Shown in pieces: positions 56,645 to 64,000 of a DNA stretch of 64,000 nucleotides. A program made the translations under genes and the position numbers. Numbering within the stretch: position 1 is the first letter of the stretch; each line of letters opens with the position of its first letter. Below the pieces are notes generated by a model, which searched no databases, had not been told where the DNA came from, and was given only the letters and a program-made list of their open reading frames with translations. The stretch spans positions 310,001-374,000 of the forward strand of contig NZ_VELE01000002.1 of assembly GCF_007681555.1 (NCBI RefSeq). The letters are read 5' to 3'. Origin of the DNA: Kocuria salsicia. GTDB lineage: Bacteria; Actinomycetota; Actinomycetes; Actinomycetales; Micrococcaceae.

Positions 56645-57434
56645 CGACCTCCAGGACGCCCTGGACCGCGCGGCCGCGGCGCCGCGGCTGCTCGTGGCGC
56701 TGGACTTCGACGGAACGCTGGCCCCGTTCACCGAGGACCCCGCCGACTCCCGGCCGTTGCCGGCCGCGCGCGAGGCCCTTGATGCTCTCGCACAGCTGCC
56801 GCACACCACCGTGGCCGTGATCTCCGGGCGCCCCCTGGAATTCCTGCGCACGGTGGTGGACCCGGACTCGCGGATGGTGCTCTCCGGCTCCCACGGCGCG
56901 GAGGTGGACCTCTCCGCAGCCCCGGGCGCGGGCTCAGGGACGAGGATCGAGCTGAGCGCGCAGCAGTCCGACCTGCTCGAGCGCGCCGTGGCGGCCACCT
57001 TAGCGCTCGTGGCCCGTTACCCCGGTGCCCGCGCCGAGCCGAAGCCCGCGGGCGTGGCCTTCCACGCACGCCCCATCGCGGATCCCGGGGAGGCGCAGCA
57101 AGCCCTCGAGGAGATGACCGCGGTCTACGAGGCCATGCCCGGGCTGCGACTGACACCGGGGCAGCTGGTGGTCGAGTGCTCCGTGCTCGGCGCCACCAAG
57201 GGGGACGGCCTCGCCACCATCGCCGCCGCGGTCCACCCGGACGTCACCGTCTTCGCGGGGGACGACGTCACGGACGAGGACGCCCTGGCCGTCCTCGGGC
57301 CCGGGGACGTGGGGATCAAGGTGGGCGAGAAGGACTCCATGGCACGCTGGCGGGTCGCGGATCCCCCGGCGCTGGCGGCGTGCCTGAGCCTGCTCGCGCA
57401 CCGCAGGACCCGCGCCATGACTAGCATGAAGTGA
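56637..57434 (+). CDS. otsB: Trehalose-6-phosphate phosphatase
   Basis: HAD-superfamily phosphatase releasing trehalose. 265 aa. Motif I LVALDFDGTLAPF near residue 22, motif II VISGRP, motif III Lys in AGVAFHARP region, and motif IV VFAGDDVTDEDAL near 213. The ATG lies 8 nt inside the otsA end, so translation is coupled. Confidence 0.95.
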
Positions 57435-57435
57435 C

Positions 57436-58716
57436 ATGACGGTCCCCTCATCCTCCGACTCCCCGGCAGCGGGAGCACCCCGGCCCCTGCGGGGTGTATC
57501 CATCAGCACGGCCTTCCCGGACCCGGCGCTGCTCGAGCTGCCCTGGGAGCTGCCGCTGGAGCAGTGGCCCCCCGAGGTCCTCGCGGCCTACCCCAGGGGT
57601 CTCTCCCGCCACGTGGTGCGCTTCGCGCACGTGGGGCGCAAGGTCGTGGCGGTCAAAGAGACCACAGCCCACTACGCCCAGCGGGAGTACGGTCTGCTGC
57701 GCAAGCTGCAGACCATGTCCATCCCGTCCGTGGTCCCGGACTCCGTGGTCACCGACCGCTACACACCGGACGGCGAGCCCCTGCCCGCGGCGCTCGTGAC
57801 CGACCACCTGAGCTTCTCACTGCCCTATCGCACCATCTTCGAGCAGGTCCCAGCCCCGGAGACCATCGAGCGGCTCGTGGACGCCCTGGCCTCCCTCATC
57901 GTCCAGCTGCACCTCTCCGGCTTCTACTGGGGGGACGTCTCGCTGTCCAACACCCTGTTCCGCCGGGACGCCGAGGCCTTTGCCGCGTACCTCGTGGACG
58001 CGGAGACCGGTGAGCTGCACCCCTCCCTCACCCGGGGGCAGCGGGGGTACGACATCGACCTCGCCCGCACCAACGTGGCCGGGGAGGTCATGGACCTGTT
58101 GGCCGGTGAGGACATGCAGCAGCGGCTGCGGGACGCGGGCGTGGATCCCGCGTCCGTGGACCCGTTCGAGATCTCCCAGCGCCTCGTGGACACCTACGAA
58201 GGGCTGTGGGAGGAGCTCACGGCCACGGAGACCTTCCCCGTGGGCGATCGCTGGCGCGTCCAGGCGAGGGTCGAGCGGCTCAACGAGCTCGGCTTCGACG
58301 TCGAGGAGGCCTCCCTGGACTCGGACGAGACCGGGCAGGTCCGCCTGCGCCCGCGCGTGGTCGAGCCCGGGCACCACTCCCGCAAGCTGCTGCACCTCAC
58401 GGGGCTCAACACGCAGGAGAACCAGGCGCGGCGCATCCTCACGGACATCCACCAGTTCGGCCAGGCCCTGTACCCGGGTCTGCCGGAGGACCTCACCGCG
58501 CAGCTGTGGATGCGCGAGGTGTTCGTGCCGATCATGGAGGCGATCCCCGCCGAGCTGCGCCGCAAGCGGGAACCCGCCCAGATCATCCACGAGGTGCTCG
58601 AGCACCGCTGGTTCATGTCCGAGAGCGCCGGCGAGGACATCCCCACCCCGGTCGCCGTGCAGGACTACGTGAAGCACTACCTCGCCACGCGACCGGACGA
58701 GATCAACGTGTTCTAG
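57436..58716 (+). CDS. DUF4032 protein with kinase-like segment
   Basis: 426 aa. VVAVKETTAHYAQREYGLLRKL resembles the Lys/Glu pair of a kinase fold, and LSGFYWGDVSLSNTLFRRD resembles a catalytic loop; these mark the LPS-kinase-like DUF4032 family. Residues 230-426 are the DUF4032 C-terminal part. Function unknown; a sugar-phosphate or lipid substrate is conceivable given its place one base after otsB. A TAGCAT element 8 nt before the ATG might give a separate leaderless transcript. Its TAG stop shares CTAG with the convergent TetR gene. Confidence 0.85.
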   Translation: MTVPSSSDSPAAGAPRPLRGVSISTAFPDPALLELPWELPLEQWPPEVLAAYPRGLSRHVVRFAHVGRKVVAVKETTAHYAQREYGLLRKLQTMSIPSVVPDSVVTDRYTPDGEPLPAALVTDHLSFSLPYRTIFEQVPAPETIERLVDALASLIVQLHLSGFYWGDVSLSNTLFRRDAEAFAAYLVDAETGELHPSLTRGQRGYDIDLARTNVAGEVMDLLAGEDMQQRLRDAGVDPASVDPFEISQRLVDTYEGLWEELTATETFPVGDRWRVQARVERLNELGFDVEEASLDSDETGQVRLRPRVVEPGHHSRKLLHLTGLNTQENQARRILTDIHQFGQALYPGLPEDLTAQLWMREVFVPIMEAIPAELRRKREPAQIIHEVLEHRWFMSESAGEDIPTPVAVQDYVKHYLATRPDEINVF

Positions 58717-59447
58717 TTGCCCGGAGTGCTCTGCGGACGTGCGGCCATCAGATCGAACAGCGCCCGGTGCATCCGCTCGGTCCACCTCTCGTCGAGCGAG
58801 CCGTAGCGCGCCACGTGCGCATATGCCGCTCCCAGGACGAAGTCCACCACCATGTCGATGTCCACCGAGGCGCGGATCAGCCCCCGCTGAACGTCCCGTT
58901 CGAGCAGCGCGCGCAGCGCGTCCATGCGCGGTCGCACCACGGAGGCGCGCAGCACCCTGGAGGTCTCGGAGTGCGGCTCCTGCAACAGGGCGATGACCAC
59001 GCCCATGCCCAAGTCCCGCAGCAGCATGTCGACGGCCGCCTGCAGCGCCCGCTCCCACGTGGCATCCTGCGCCACGGGTGGCTCGGCAGCCGCCGTGTGC
59101 TGCAGCGCGGCCTCGAGCATCTGGGCACTGTTGTCGTAGCGGCGGTAGATCGAGGTCTTCGCCACGCCCGTGCTGGCGGACACGGCTTCGATCGTCACCT
59201 TCTGCGGACCGCCCTCGCGCAGCAGACGCAGCGCGCCCGCCACGATCTTGTGGTCCGTGCGGGCCGTACGTGGATCCACGGATGACGACGCCACCCGCTC
59301 ACCCGGGTGCGCGGCGCCGTCGTCCTGCCGCACCGCCTCACCGCCCTTCGCCACGCCGTCGCGCGTCGCCGCGCGGTCGTCCGCGCGTCCATCACCCGCG
59401 CGCCCGTCGCCCGGGTGACCGCCCTCCGGCGGCGCTTCCGTCACCAC
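58713..59447 (-). CDS. TetR-family transcriptional regulator
   Basis: 244 aa. A long disordered N-terminus (about 65 residues) precedes the helix-turn-helix (IVAGALRLLREGGPQKVTIEAVSASTGVAKTSIYRRYDNSAQML). The C-terminal ligand domain is divergent. GTG start at 59447, 3 nt after the stop of the reductase gene, so it is in the same operon and probably controls the lipid genes on both sides of the divergent promoter. A palindrome at 61750-61767 is a candidate operator. Confidence 0.9.
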   Translation of the reverse strand: MVTEAPPEGGHPGDGRAGDGRADDRAATRDGVAKGGEAVRQDDGAAHPGERVASSSVDPRTARTDHKIVAGALRLLREGGPQKVTIEAVSASTGVAKTSIYRRYDNSAQMLEAALQHTAAAEPPVAQDATWERALQAAVDMLLRDLGMGVVIALLQEPHSETSRVLRASVVRPRMDALRALLERDVQRGLIRASVDIDMVVDFVLGAAYAHVARYGSLDERWTERMHRALFDLMAARPQSTPGN

Positions 59448-59450
59448 GGC

Positions 59451-61718
59451 TCAGGCCCTCCGCCAGTCTTCGACCGGCCAGTGCGCCTTGCGCGCGCGGC
59501 GGTATAGAGACAGGTCCGGGTTCACGGCGAACGGGTGGCCCAGCAGTGACAGCCAGCTCGCATCCGCCACGGAGTCCCCGTACCCGTAGGAACGGCTCAG
59601 GTCGAGCCCGTGGTCCTGCGCGTAGCGCTTGAGCCACTGGGCCCGGGCCTCGTCTACGAGCGGCGGGGTGGCCAAATAGCCCGTGAGCACACCATCCACC
59701 TGGTCCATGCGCCCGGCGACCACCTCGTCGAACAGCTCCGCGATGGGACTCACCAGCAGGTCCAGGGAACCGGTGACCAGTACCGTGCGGTGGCCCGCGG
59801 CCCGGTGCTCACGGATCCGCTCCAGGGCGCCGGGGCGCACGCTCTGTGCCACAGCCTGGCCGAGAGGACCGGCTACCAGTTCCTCGACACGCGCCACCGA
59901 GACGCCCTCATAGCGGCGCAGGAACGCGCGTATGAACTCCCCGCGGTCCCGCCGTTCGGCCTTGACGTATGTGGGAGCGTTGCCCACGAGCTCGCCGAGC
60001 TCCGCGGGCCACTGCAACGGGCTCAGCTCGAGTCGGCGCAGCAGCGCGTACTGCGTGATGATGTTGCCCCCGGCCACAGTGCCCTCGAGGTCGAACACAG
60101 CCACGACGTCCGCGCCCTGCGTCAGGCCGCGGCTGCGCCCGGTTCGCTTGCGGGACGCCGCCCTGGCCCGGGTGTAGGCGCGGGTCATCTCGGTCAGCGC
60201 GGGCAGGTGGACCTCCTGCCAGTACTCGGGCCACGAGATCGCGCGGACGTCGAAGTGCTGATCCTCCGGTGTCACATCCGGCAGGGAGGCGTCCAGGCGC
60301 CGCAGGTGGGTGTCGTCGAAGATCATCTCGGTGCGTGTGTAGTTCTGGTAGAGGTCCACGTAGGTGCGCAGGGAGCCCAGACCGGTCTGCATCCGGTGCA
60401 GGGAGTTGGTCCACTCCCGGGTGGTGGCCGTGGCCGGGAGCACCGAGCTCAGGCGAACACCCACCGCGGCGAGCTTCTCCTTGACCGCCAGTCCGCGCTC
60501 CATGGAGTTGTTCGCCGGGAACCTCCACTCGGGCACCACGACCGGGTTGCCGTGGCCGTCCTGCAGCGGGTGCTCCAGGAAGTAGGAACGCACGCTGCGG
60601 TACATCTGGTGGAACGGCAGCGGGTTCGAGGCCCCGGAACACACTTGGTAGTAGGCGGCACTCGGACCGGGCGACGACGCCGCCGGCGTCAGAGGCACCC
60701 GCGCGGCCTCCGCCTCACGGTGCCCGCCCCGCGCCAGGGCCACGATGGCGTTGACCACGAAGTCCACGGGGATCACGTCCAGCACCGAGTCCGGCAGACC
60801 CGGGAACTCGGGCAGCGCGCCCTTCGCATAGGCCATGATGAGCGGGTCCGCGACCTTGTAGCCGTCGATCCACCCCGGGAAGGGGTGGCGCAGCGCGGAC
60901 TCGATGATCGAGGGGCGCACGATGGACAGCCGGTGCCCGTGCCCCGCCCACTTCTGCTCGGCCACGCGCTCGCCCAGCGCCTTGGTGAAGGTGTAGATGT
61001 CGGTCCAGCCGAGTGACTGGGCGCGGGTGCGGCCGTGGTCCACCAGCCGCGAGCGCACCCACTCCTGCCGGGCCGCCTCCGCGGCACGTGCCACGGTCTT
61101 TGGGCCCTCCTTGCCGTGGGTGCGCGTGGCCTCGCGGATGAAGGACTCGAGTCGTTCGGGGCTGCGGGACTCCACCTGGGCCGTGTCCGCGGCGCGCACG
61201 GCGGCGTCGAACTCCACCTGCCAGTCGACGTCGTGGTCCACGGAGGCCTCGGGGCGCAGGCCCTTGGCGATCCCGCCCACGTAGCACGTGGACACGTGGA
61301 TCACGTGGGGGTCCTGCCCGGCCGCGCGCAGCGCGTCGTAGAGGCCCACAGCGCCGCCCACGTTGGTGCGGAACGCCTCGTCGATGGGCGGGTCGAAGGA
61401 GACCGTGGACGCGGAGTGGACCACCACGTCGAAGGGCTCCCCGATCTCTGAGAGCCCCGTGAGGTCCCCCTCGAGAACGCTCGTGCGCTCGGCGAAGACC
61501 TCTTCCGCGCGCTCCTCCCCCACGGCCTCGCGCCAGGTCCTGAAGGAGGGCTTGTGCAGCAGCTGGCGCAGCCGCGAGCTGCCGGACTGCGAGCCCTTGG
61601 GGCGCACGACCGCCGTGACGTGGACGTCTTCGCAGCTCGAGAGCAGCCGCTCCAGGACAGCCTGGCCCAGGAAGCCCGTGGCTCCCGTGAGGAGCACGCG
61701 GGTGGGGGTCTCGGTCAA
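59451..61718 (-). CDS. Fatty acyl-CoA reductase fused to HAD-IB hydrolase
   Basis: 755 aa. Residues 1-520: NAD(P)-binding fatty acyl-CoA reductase with LLTGATGFLGQAVLERLL, STCYVGG and catalytic Tyr/Lys in YTFTKALGE near residue 245, plus a reductase C-terminal helical part. Residues about 540-755: HAD subclass IB domain with VFDLEGTVAGGN (second acid is Glu instead of Asp), VLVTGSLD, and YGYGDSVADASWL. The first part should reduce acyl-CoA to aldehyde or fatty alcohol; the HAD may be a phosphatase or be altered in activity. ATG at 61718. Confidence 0.88.
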   Translation of the reverse strand: MTETPTRVLLTGATGFLGQAVLERLLSSCEDVHVTAVVRPKGSQSGSSRLRQLLHKPSFRTWREAVGEERAEEVFAERTSVLEGDLTGLSEIGEPFDVVVHSASTVSFDPPIDEAFRTNVGGAVGLYDALRAAGQDPHVIHVSTCYVGGIAKGLRPEASVDHDVDWQVEFDAAVRAADTAQVESRSPERLESFIREATRTHGKEGPKTVARAAEAARQEWVRSRLVDHGRTRAQSLGWTDIYTFTKALGERVAEQKWAGHGHRLSIVRPSIIESALRHPFPGWIDGYKVADPLIMAYAKGALPEFPGLPDSVLDVIPVDFVVNAIVALARGGHREAEAARVPLTPAASSPGPSAAYYQVCSGASNPLPFHQMYRSVRSYFLEHPLQDGHGNPVVVPEWRFPANNSMERGLAVKEKLAAVGVRLSSVLPATATTREWTNSLHRMQTGLGSLRTYVDLYQNYTRTEMIFDDTHLRRLDASLPDVTPEDQHFDVRAISWPEYWQEVHLPALTEMTRAYTRARAASRKRTGRSRGLTQGADVVAVFDLEGTVAGGNIITQYALLRRLELSPLQWPAELGELVGNAPTYVKAERRDRGEFIRAFLRRYEGVSVARVEELVAGPLGQAVAQSVRPGALERIREHRAAGHRTVLVTGSLDLLVSPIAELFDEVVAGRMDQVDGVLTGYLATPPLVDEARAQWLKRYAQDHGLDLSRSYGYGDSVADASWLSLLGHPFAVNPDLSLYRRARKAHWPVEDWRRA

Positions 61719-61749
61719 GGGGTTCCTCCGTGGTCGGTCCGTGGTGGGC

Positions 61750-61767
61750 TGGCCCTTGGACGGGCCA
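61750..61767. promoter_or_regulatory. Palindrome in the divergent promoter region
   Basis: TGGCCC-TTGGAC-GGGCCA, perfect 6-bp arms with 6-bp spacer, midway between the reductase and SDR starts. Candidate site for the local TetR regulator; not proven. Confidence 0.4.
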
Positions 61768-61801
61768 CTGCGCTACGCCCACCGTAGTGTATCTTAGGGG
61801 C

Positions 61802-62584
61802 ATGCTTACCGCTCTCGTGACCGGTGGAACGTCAGGCATCGGTGCCGCGTTCGCACGCTCGCTCGCCCGCAGGGGCTTCAACCTCGTCCTGGTTGCCCGG
61901 GACGCGCAACGACTCGAGGACACGAGTCGGGATCTCACCGCCGAGTACGGCGTCCATGTGGAGACGATCACGGCGGACCTGGCCGTGCGCGAGGACCTCT
62001 GGCGCGTGGCCCGTCGCCTCGAGGACCCTCAGAAGCCGGTGGACATGCTCGTCAACAACGCCGGTTTCTCGGTGAAGGCGCCCTACACTGCCGAGGACTT
62101 CCACCAGCACGAGGCGGGGTTCGAGGTCATGTGCGCGGCCGTGGCGCGGCTCTCCGGTGCCGCGGCACGGGCGATGGTCAAGCGCCGTTCGGGCTGGATC
62201 GTCAACGTGTCCTCGACCTCCGGATACGTGACCATGGGCGAGTACTCCGCGATCAAGGCCTACGCGACCAGCATGACCGAGTCGCTCGCCGTCGAGCTGC
62301 ACGGCACGGGCGTGCACGTCACGGCGCTGCTGCCGGGCTGGGTGCGCACCGAGTTCCACAGCCGCGCGGGCATCACCGGCTCCTCCATCCCGGACTTCAT
62401 GTGGCTGGACGCGGACAGGCTCGTCGAGGAGGCACTGGCGGACGTCGCGCGGGGCAAGGTGATCTCGGTGCCCACGCTGCGGTACAAGGTCATGGTCGCC
62501 GCGCTGCACCACCTCCCGCGCCCCGCCGTCCGCTGGGTCTCCCGCAAGATCTCCGGCGTGCGCCAGCGCGAGCTCAAGGCCTGA
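61802..62584 (+). CDS. Short-chain dehydrogenase/reductase
   Basis: 260 aa classical SDR. Cofactor loop TGGTSGIGAAFARSLARRGFNLVLVARD, NNAG motif, catalytic Ser in IVNVSSTSGYVTMG and Tyr-x3-Lys in YSAIKAY near residue 155. The Arg/Asp pattern after beta2 favours NADPH. TATCTT lies 6 nt before the ATG (leaderless). Followed after 3 nt by plsC-like gene. In the context of the cluster it could reduce alkyl- or acyl-dihydroxyacetone phosphate; that is inference. Confidence 0.9.
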   Translation: MLTALVTGGTSGIGAAFARSLARRGFNLVLVARDAQRLEDTSRDLTAEYGVHVETITADLAVREDLWRVARRLEDPQKPVDMLVNNAGFSVKAPYTAEDFHQHEAGFEVMCAAVARLSGAAARAMVKRRSGWIVNVSSTSGYVTMGEYSAIKAYATSMTESLAVELHGTGVHVTALLPGWVRTEFHSRAGITGSSIPDFMWLDADRLVEEALADVARGKVISVPTLRYKVMVAALHHLPRPAVRWVSRKISGVRQRELKA

Positions 62585-62587
62585 GCC

Positions 62588-63490
62588 GTGGCACACCAGG
62601 ACGCCCCCGTGCCCTCCGAGGACGACGCCGCCGATGCATCCCGCGGATCCACGTCCCGCCCTGCGAAGCCCTCCCGTCCCGGGAAGCCTCCCCGTGAGGG
62701 GAGAGAGCCCCGTTCCGCGAAGGAGCCCGAGGCGCGGCCCCGGGTGCTCGAGTCCCTCGAGGGCAGCGCGGGTCAGCAGGACCCTGTGCCCCCTGCTCCC
62801 CCGGCGGAGTCCGCTGACCTGACCGCCGCGCACTACACAAACCCCACGCGACGCATTGCCCGGCGGATCGTGCAGAGCATCTTTTTCCGCGGGCTGGTCA
62901 ACCGCACCATCCGGCGGACCACCGTGGTGGACCCGGCGGCCTACGGCGTGAAGGGCACGTGCGTCGTCGTCGCGAACCACTCGAGCCACCTGGACGCGCC
63001 GCTGGTGATGAGCGGCGTGCCGCGCTACATCTCGCGCGACCTCGCCACCGGCGTGGCCGCGGACTACTTCTTCACCGCATGGCACAAGAAGTTCTTCACC
63101 CAGCTGGTGTTCAACGCGTTCCCCGTGGACCGCCGCGGTGAGGGCGCGAACAAGGGGCTGTCCAAGAAGCTGCTCGCGGCCGGCGTGCCACTGCTGATCT
63201 TCCCCGAGGGCACCCGCTCGAAGACGGGGAAGATGGCCCCATTCCGGGTGGGGGCGGCGTCGTTGGCGCTGGCCGTGCAGGTCCCGGTGGTTCCTGTCGC
63301 ACTGATCGGCGCGCACGAGGCCATGCCGCGCGGCGCCAACTGGCCCCGTCCCGGCCGCCCACCCGTCGTGGTTGCGGTGGGCGCGCCCCTGCGGGCCCGA
63401 GGCAACGAGACCGCGCGCAGCTTCAACGAGCGCATCGAGGCCGCCGTGCGTGCCCTGTACGCCGCGAACCGGCACATGATCCACGACTAG
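62588..63490 (+). CDS. PlsC-type 1-acylglycerol-3-phosphate acyltransferase
   Basis: 300 aa. The N-terminal 80 residues are Pro/Ser/Glu-rich and disordered. The acyltransferase domain has NHSSHLDAP (H-x4-D catalytic motif) near residue 130 and FPEGTRSKTGKMAPF near 213. A hydrophobic patch before the first motif could hold it to the membrane. GTG start at 62588, 3 nt after the SDR stop. It would acylate sn-2 of lysophosphatidate or its 1-alkyl analogue. The following gene starts 28 nt downstream. Confidence 0.9.
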   Translation: MAHQDAPVPSEDDAADASRGSTSRPAKPSRPGKPPREGREPRSAKEPEARPRVLESLEGSAGQQDPVPPAPPAESADLTAAHYTNPTRRIARRIVQSIFFRGLVNRTIRRTTVVDPAAYGVKGTCVVVANHSSHLDAPLVMSGVPRYISRDLATGVAADYFFTAWHKKFFTQLVFNAFPVDRRGEGANKGLSKKLLAAGVPLLIFPEGTRSKTGKMAPFRVGAASLALAVQVPVVPVALIGAHEAMPRGANWPRPGRPPVVVAVGAPLRARGNETARSFNERIEAAVRALYAANRHMIHD

Positions 63491-63518
63491 TCGTCTCCCA
63501 GGAAGAGGTTTTCGCCCA

Positions 63519-64000
63519 GTGGCACACGTGAAGCATCAGAAGTGGTGGGGCTGGGGCGAGGAGGGCGTGTTCTTCAACTACGAGAACAAGCCCGCGTTCG
63601 CCCCGTTCGTGGAGGAGGCGATCGGCGTCAGCCTGCGGCCCCGGCAACGTGACACCGTGGAGTTCGCCACCGCGCAGGTGCCCGAGTCCCGCGCCCCCGA
63701 GGACGTCCTGGCGCACCTGCGGGAGATCAGCGGCGCGGAGAACGTGAGCGTGGAGGACGAGCTGCGCGTGGTGCACTGGGCTGGCAAGTCCGTGCTCGAG
63801 CTGCTGCAGACCCTGCGCAACGACTTCACCCGCGTCCCGGACGTCGTGGTCTACCCCGGCTCAGAGGACGAGGTCACCAGGATCCTCGAGACCGCTGTGG
63901 CCGAGGACCTCGTGGTCATCCCCTTCGGCGGCGGCTCGAGCATCTCCCGTAGCCTGCAGGCCGGGCAGGACGAGTCCCGCTGCATCGTTTCCGTGGACAT
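63519..64000 (+). CDS. FAD-binding oxidase, alkyl-DHAP synthase-like (N-terminal part)
   Basis: 160 codons up to the window edge. HQKWWGWGEEGVFF at the start, then RVVHWAGKSVLELLQTLRNDF, RVPDVVVYPGSEDEVTRIL and VIPFGGGSSISRSL match, in order, the N-terminal region and PP-loop FAD domain of alkyldihydroxyacetonephosphate synthases (eukaryotic AGPS). Known AGPS swaps the acyl group of acyl-DHAP for a fatty alcohol, forming an ether bond. The catalytic C-terminal part is outside the window. GTG start at 63519. A general FAD-linked oxidase is the alternative. Confidence 0.82.
   Translation, partial: MAHVKHQKWWGWGEEGVFFNYENKPAFAPFVEEAIGVSLRPRQRDTVEFATAQVPESRAPEDVLAHLREISGAENVSVEDELRVVHWAGKSVLELLQTLRNDFTRVPDVVVYPGSEDEVTRILETAVAEDLVVIPFGGGSSISRSLQAGQDESRCIVSVD

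Overview
The window is chromosomal DNA from a very high G+C Gram-positive bacterium (roughly 70% G+C by eye, with strong G/C at third codon positions). The gene set is actinobacterial: DtxR/IdeR regulator, DUF3027, DUF3263, DUF4031 and DUF4032 proteins, a TIGR03085 protein, PcrA/UvrD1, OtsAB and a WXG100 protein. The FemX-type bridge enzyme and the overall mix suggest Micrococcales, perhaps the Micrococcaceae (Kocuria-like); the genus is my inference. No phage, insertion sequence, CRISPR array, rRNA or replication origin is visible. Most of the window is a stable core region with short operons.

Layout. 1-3.0 kb: choline uptake and oxidation (betT and the start of betB, minus strand). 3.3-9.6 kb: a divergent pair made of a 1041-residue protein of unknown function with a zinc-binding Cys/His cluster, and a 996-residue SNF2 ATPase. 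9.6-15.6 kb: ferritin-like/VIT1 metal transporter, an unusual A/T-rich spacer, purU, sucCD and a membrane protein. 15.6-21.2 kb: pcrA, an NHL-repeat protein, membrane proteins, tRNA-Arg(CCT) and a DUF4031-HD protein. 21.4-24.5 kb: two secreted NlpC/P60 cell-wall hydrolases, one behind a c-di-AMP (ydaO-type) riboswitch, and a DtxR/IdeR repressor. 24.7-31.4 kb: serC, an MFS exporter, DUF3027, a cold-shock protein, a two-component system and a WXG100 protein. 31.4-36.7 kb: an RNase HI fusion protein, groL under a CIRCE operator, ung, and a siderophore-interacting protein behind a DtxR-type iron box. 36.7-42.0 kb: a ThrE-type exporter, a FemX-type enzyme and a membrane-anchored glutamate-synthase-like protein.

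42.1-48.4 kb is a complete fructose PTS operon, fruR-fruK-fruA-ptsI-ptsH, which also carries the general PTS proteins. 48.7-52.4 kb encodes a heterodimeric ABC exporter. 52.5-55 kb holds a TIGR03085 protein, ferritin, tRNA-Thr(TGT) and a DsbA-like thiol protein. 55.1-58.7 kb is otsA-otsB-DUF4032 (trehalose). 58.7-64 kb is the most interesting part: a TetR regulator and a fatty acyl-CoA reductase/HAD fusion on the minus strand, divergent from an SDR, a PlsC-type acyltransferase and the start of an alkyl-DHAP-synthase-like FAD enzyme. Together these match the enzyme classes of an ether-lipid pathway.

Regulation is readable at several points: an iron box for the DtxR protein encoded 11 kb away, CIRCE upstream of groL, 10-bp-phased repeats upstream of fruR, a riboswitch upstream of one NlpC/P60 gene, and many genes whose -10-like element sits 6-8 nt before the start codon, suggesting leaderless mRNAs. 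Both window edges cut genes (betB at the left, the FAD enzyme at the right).
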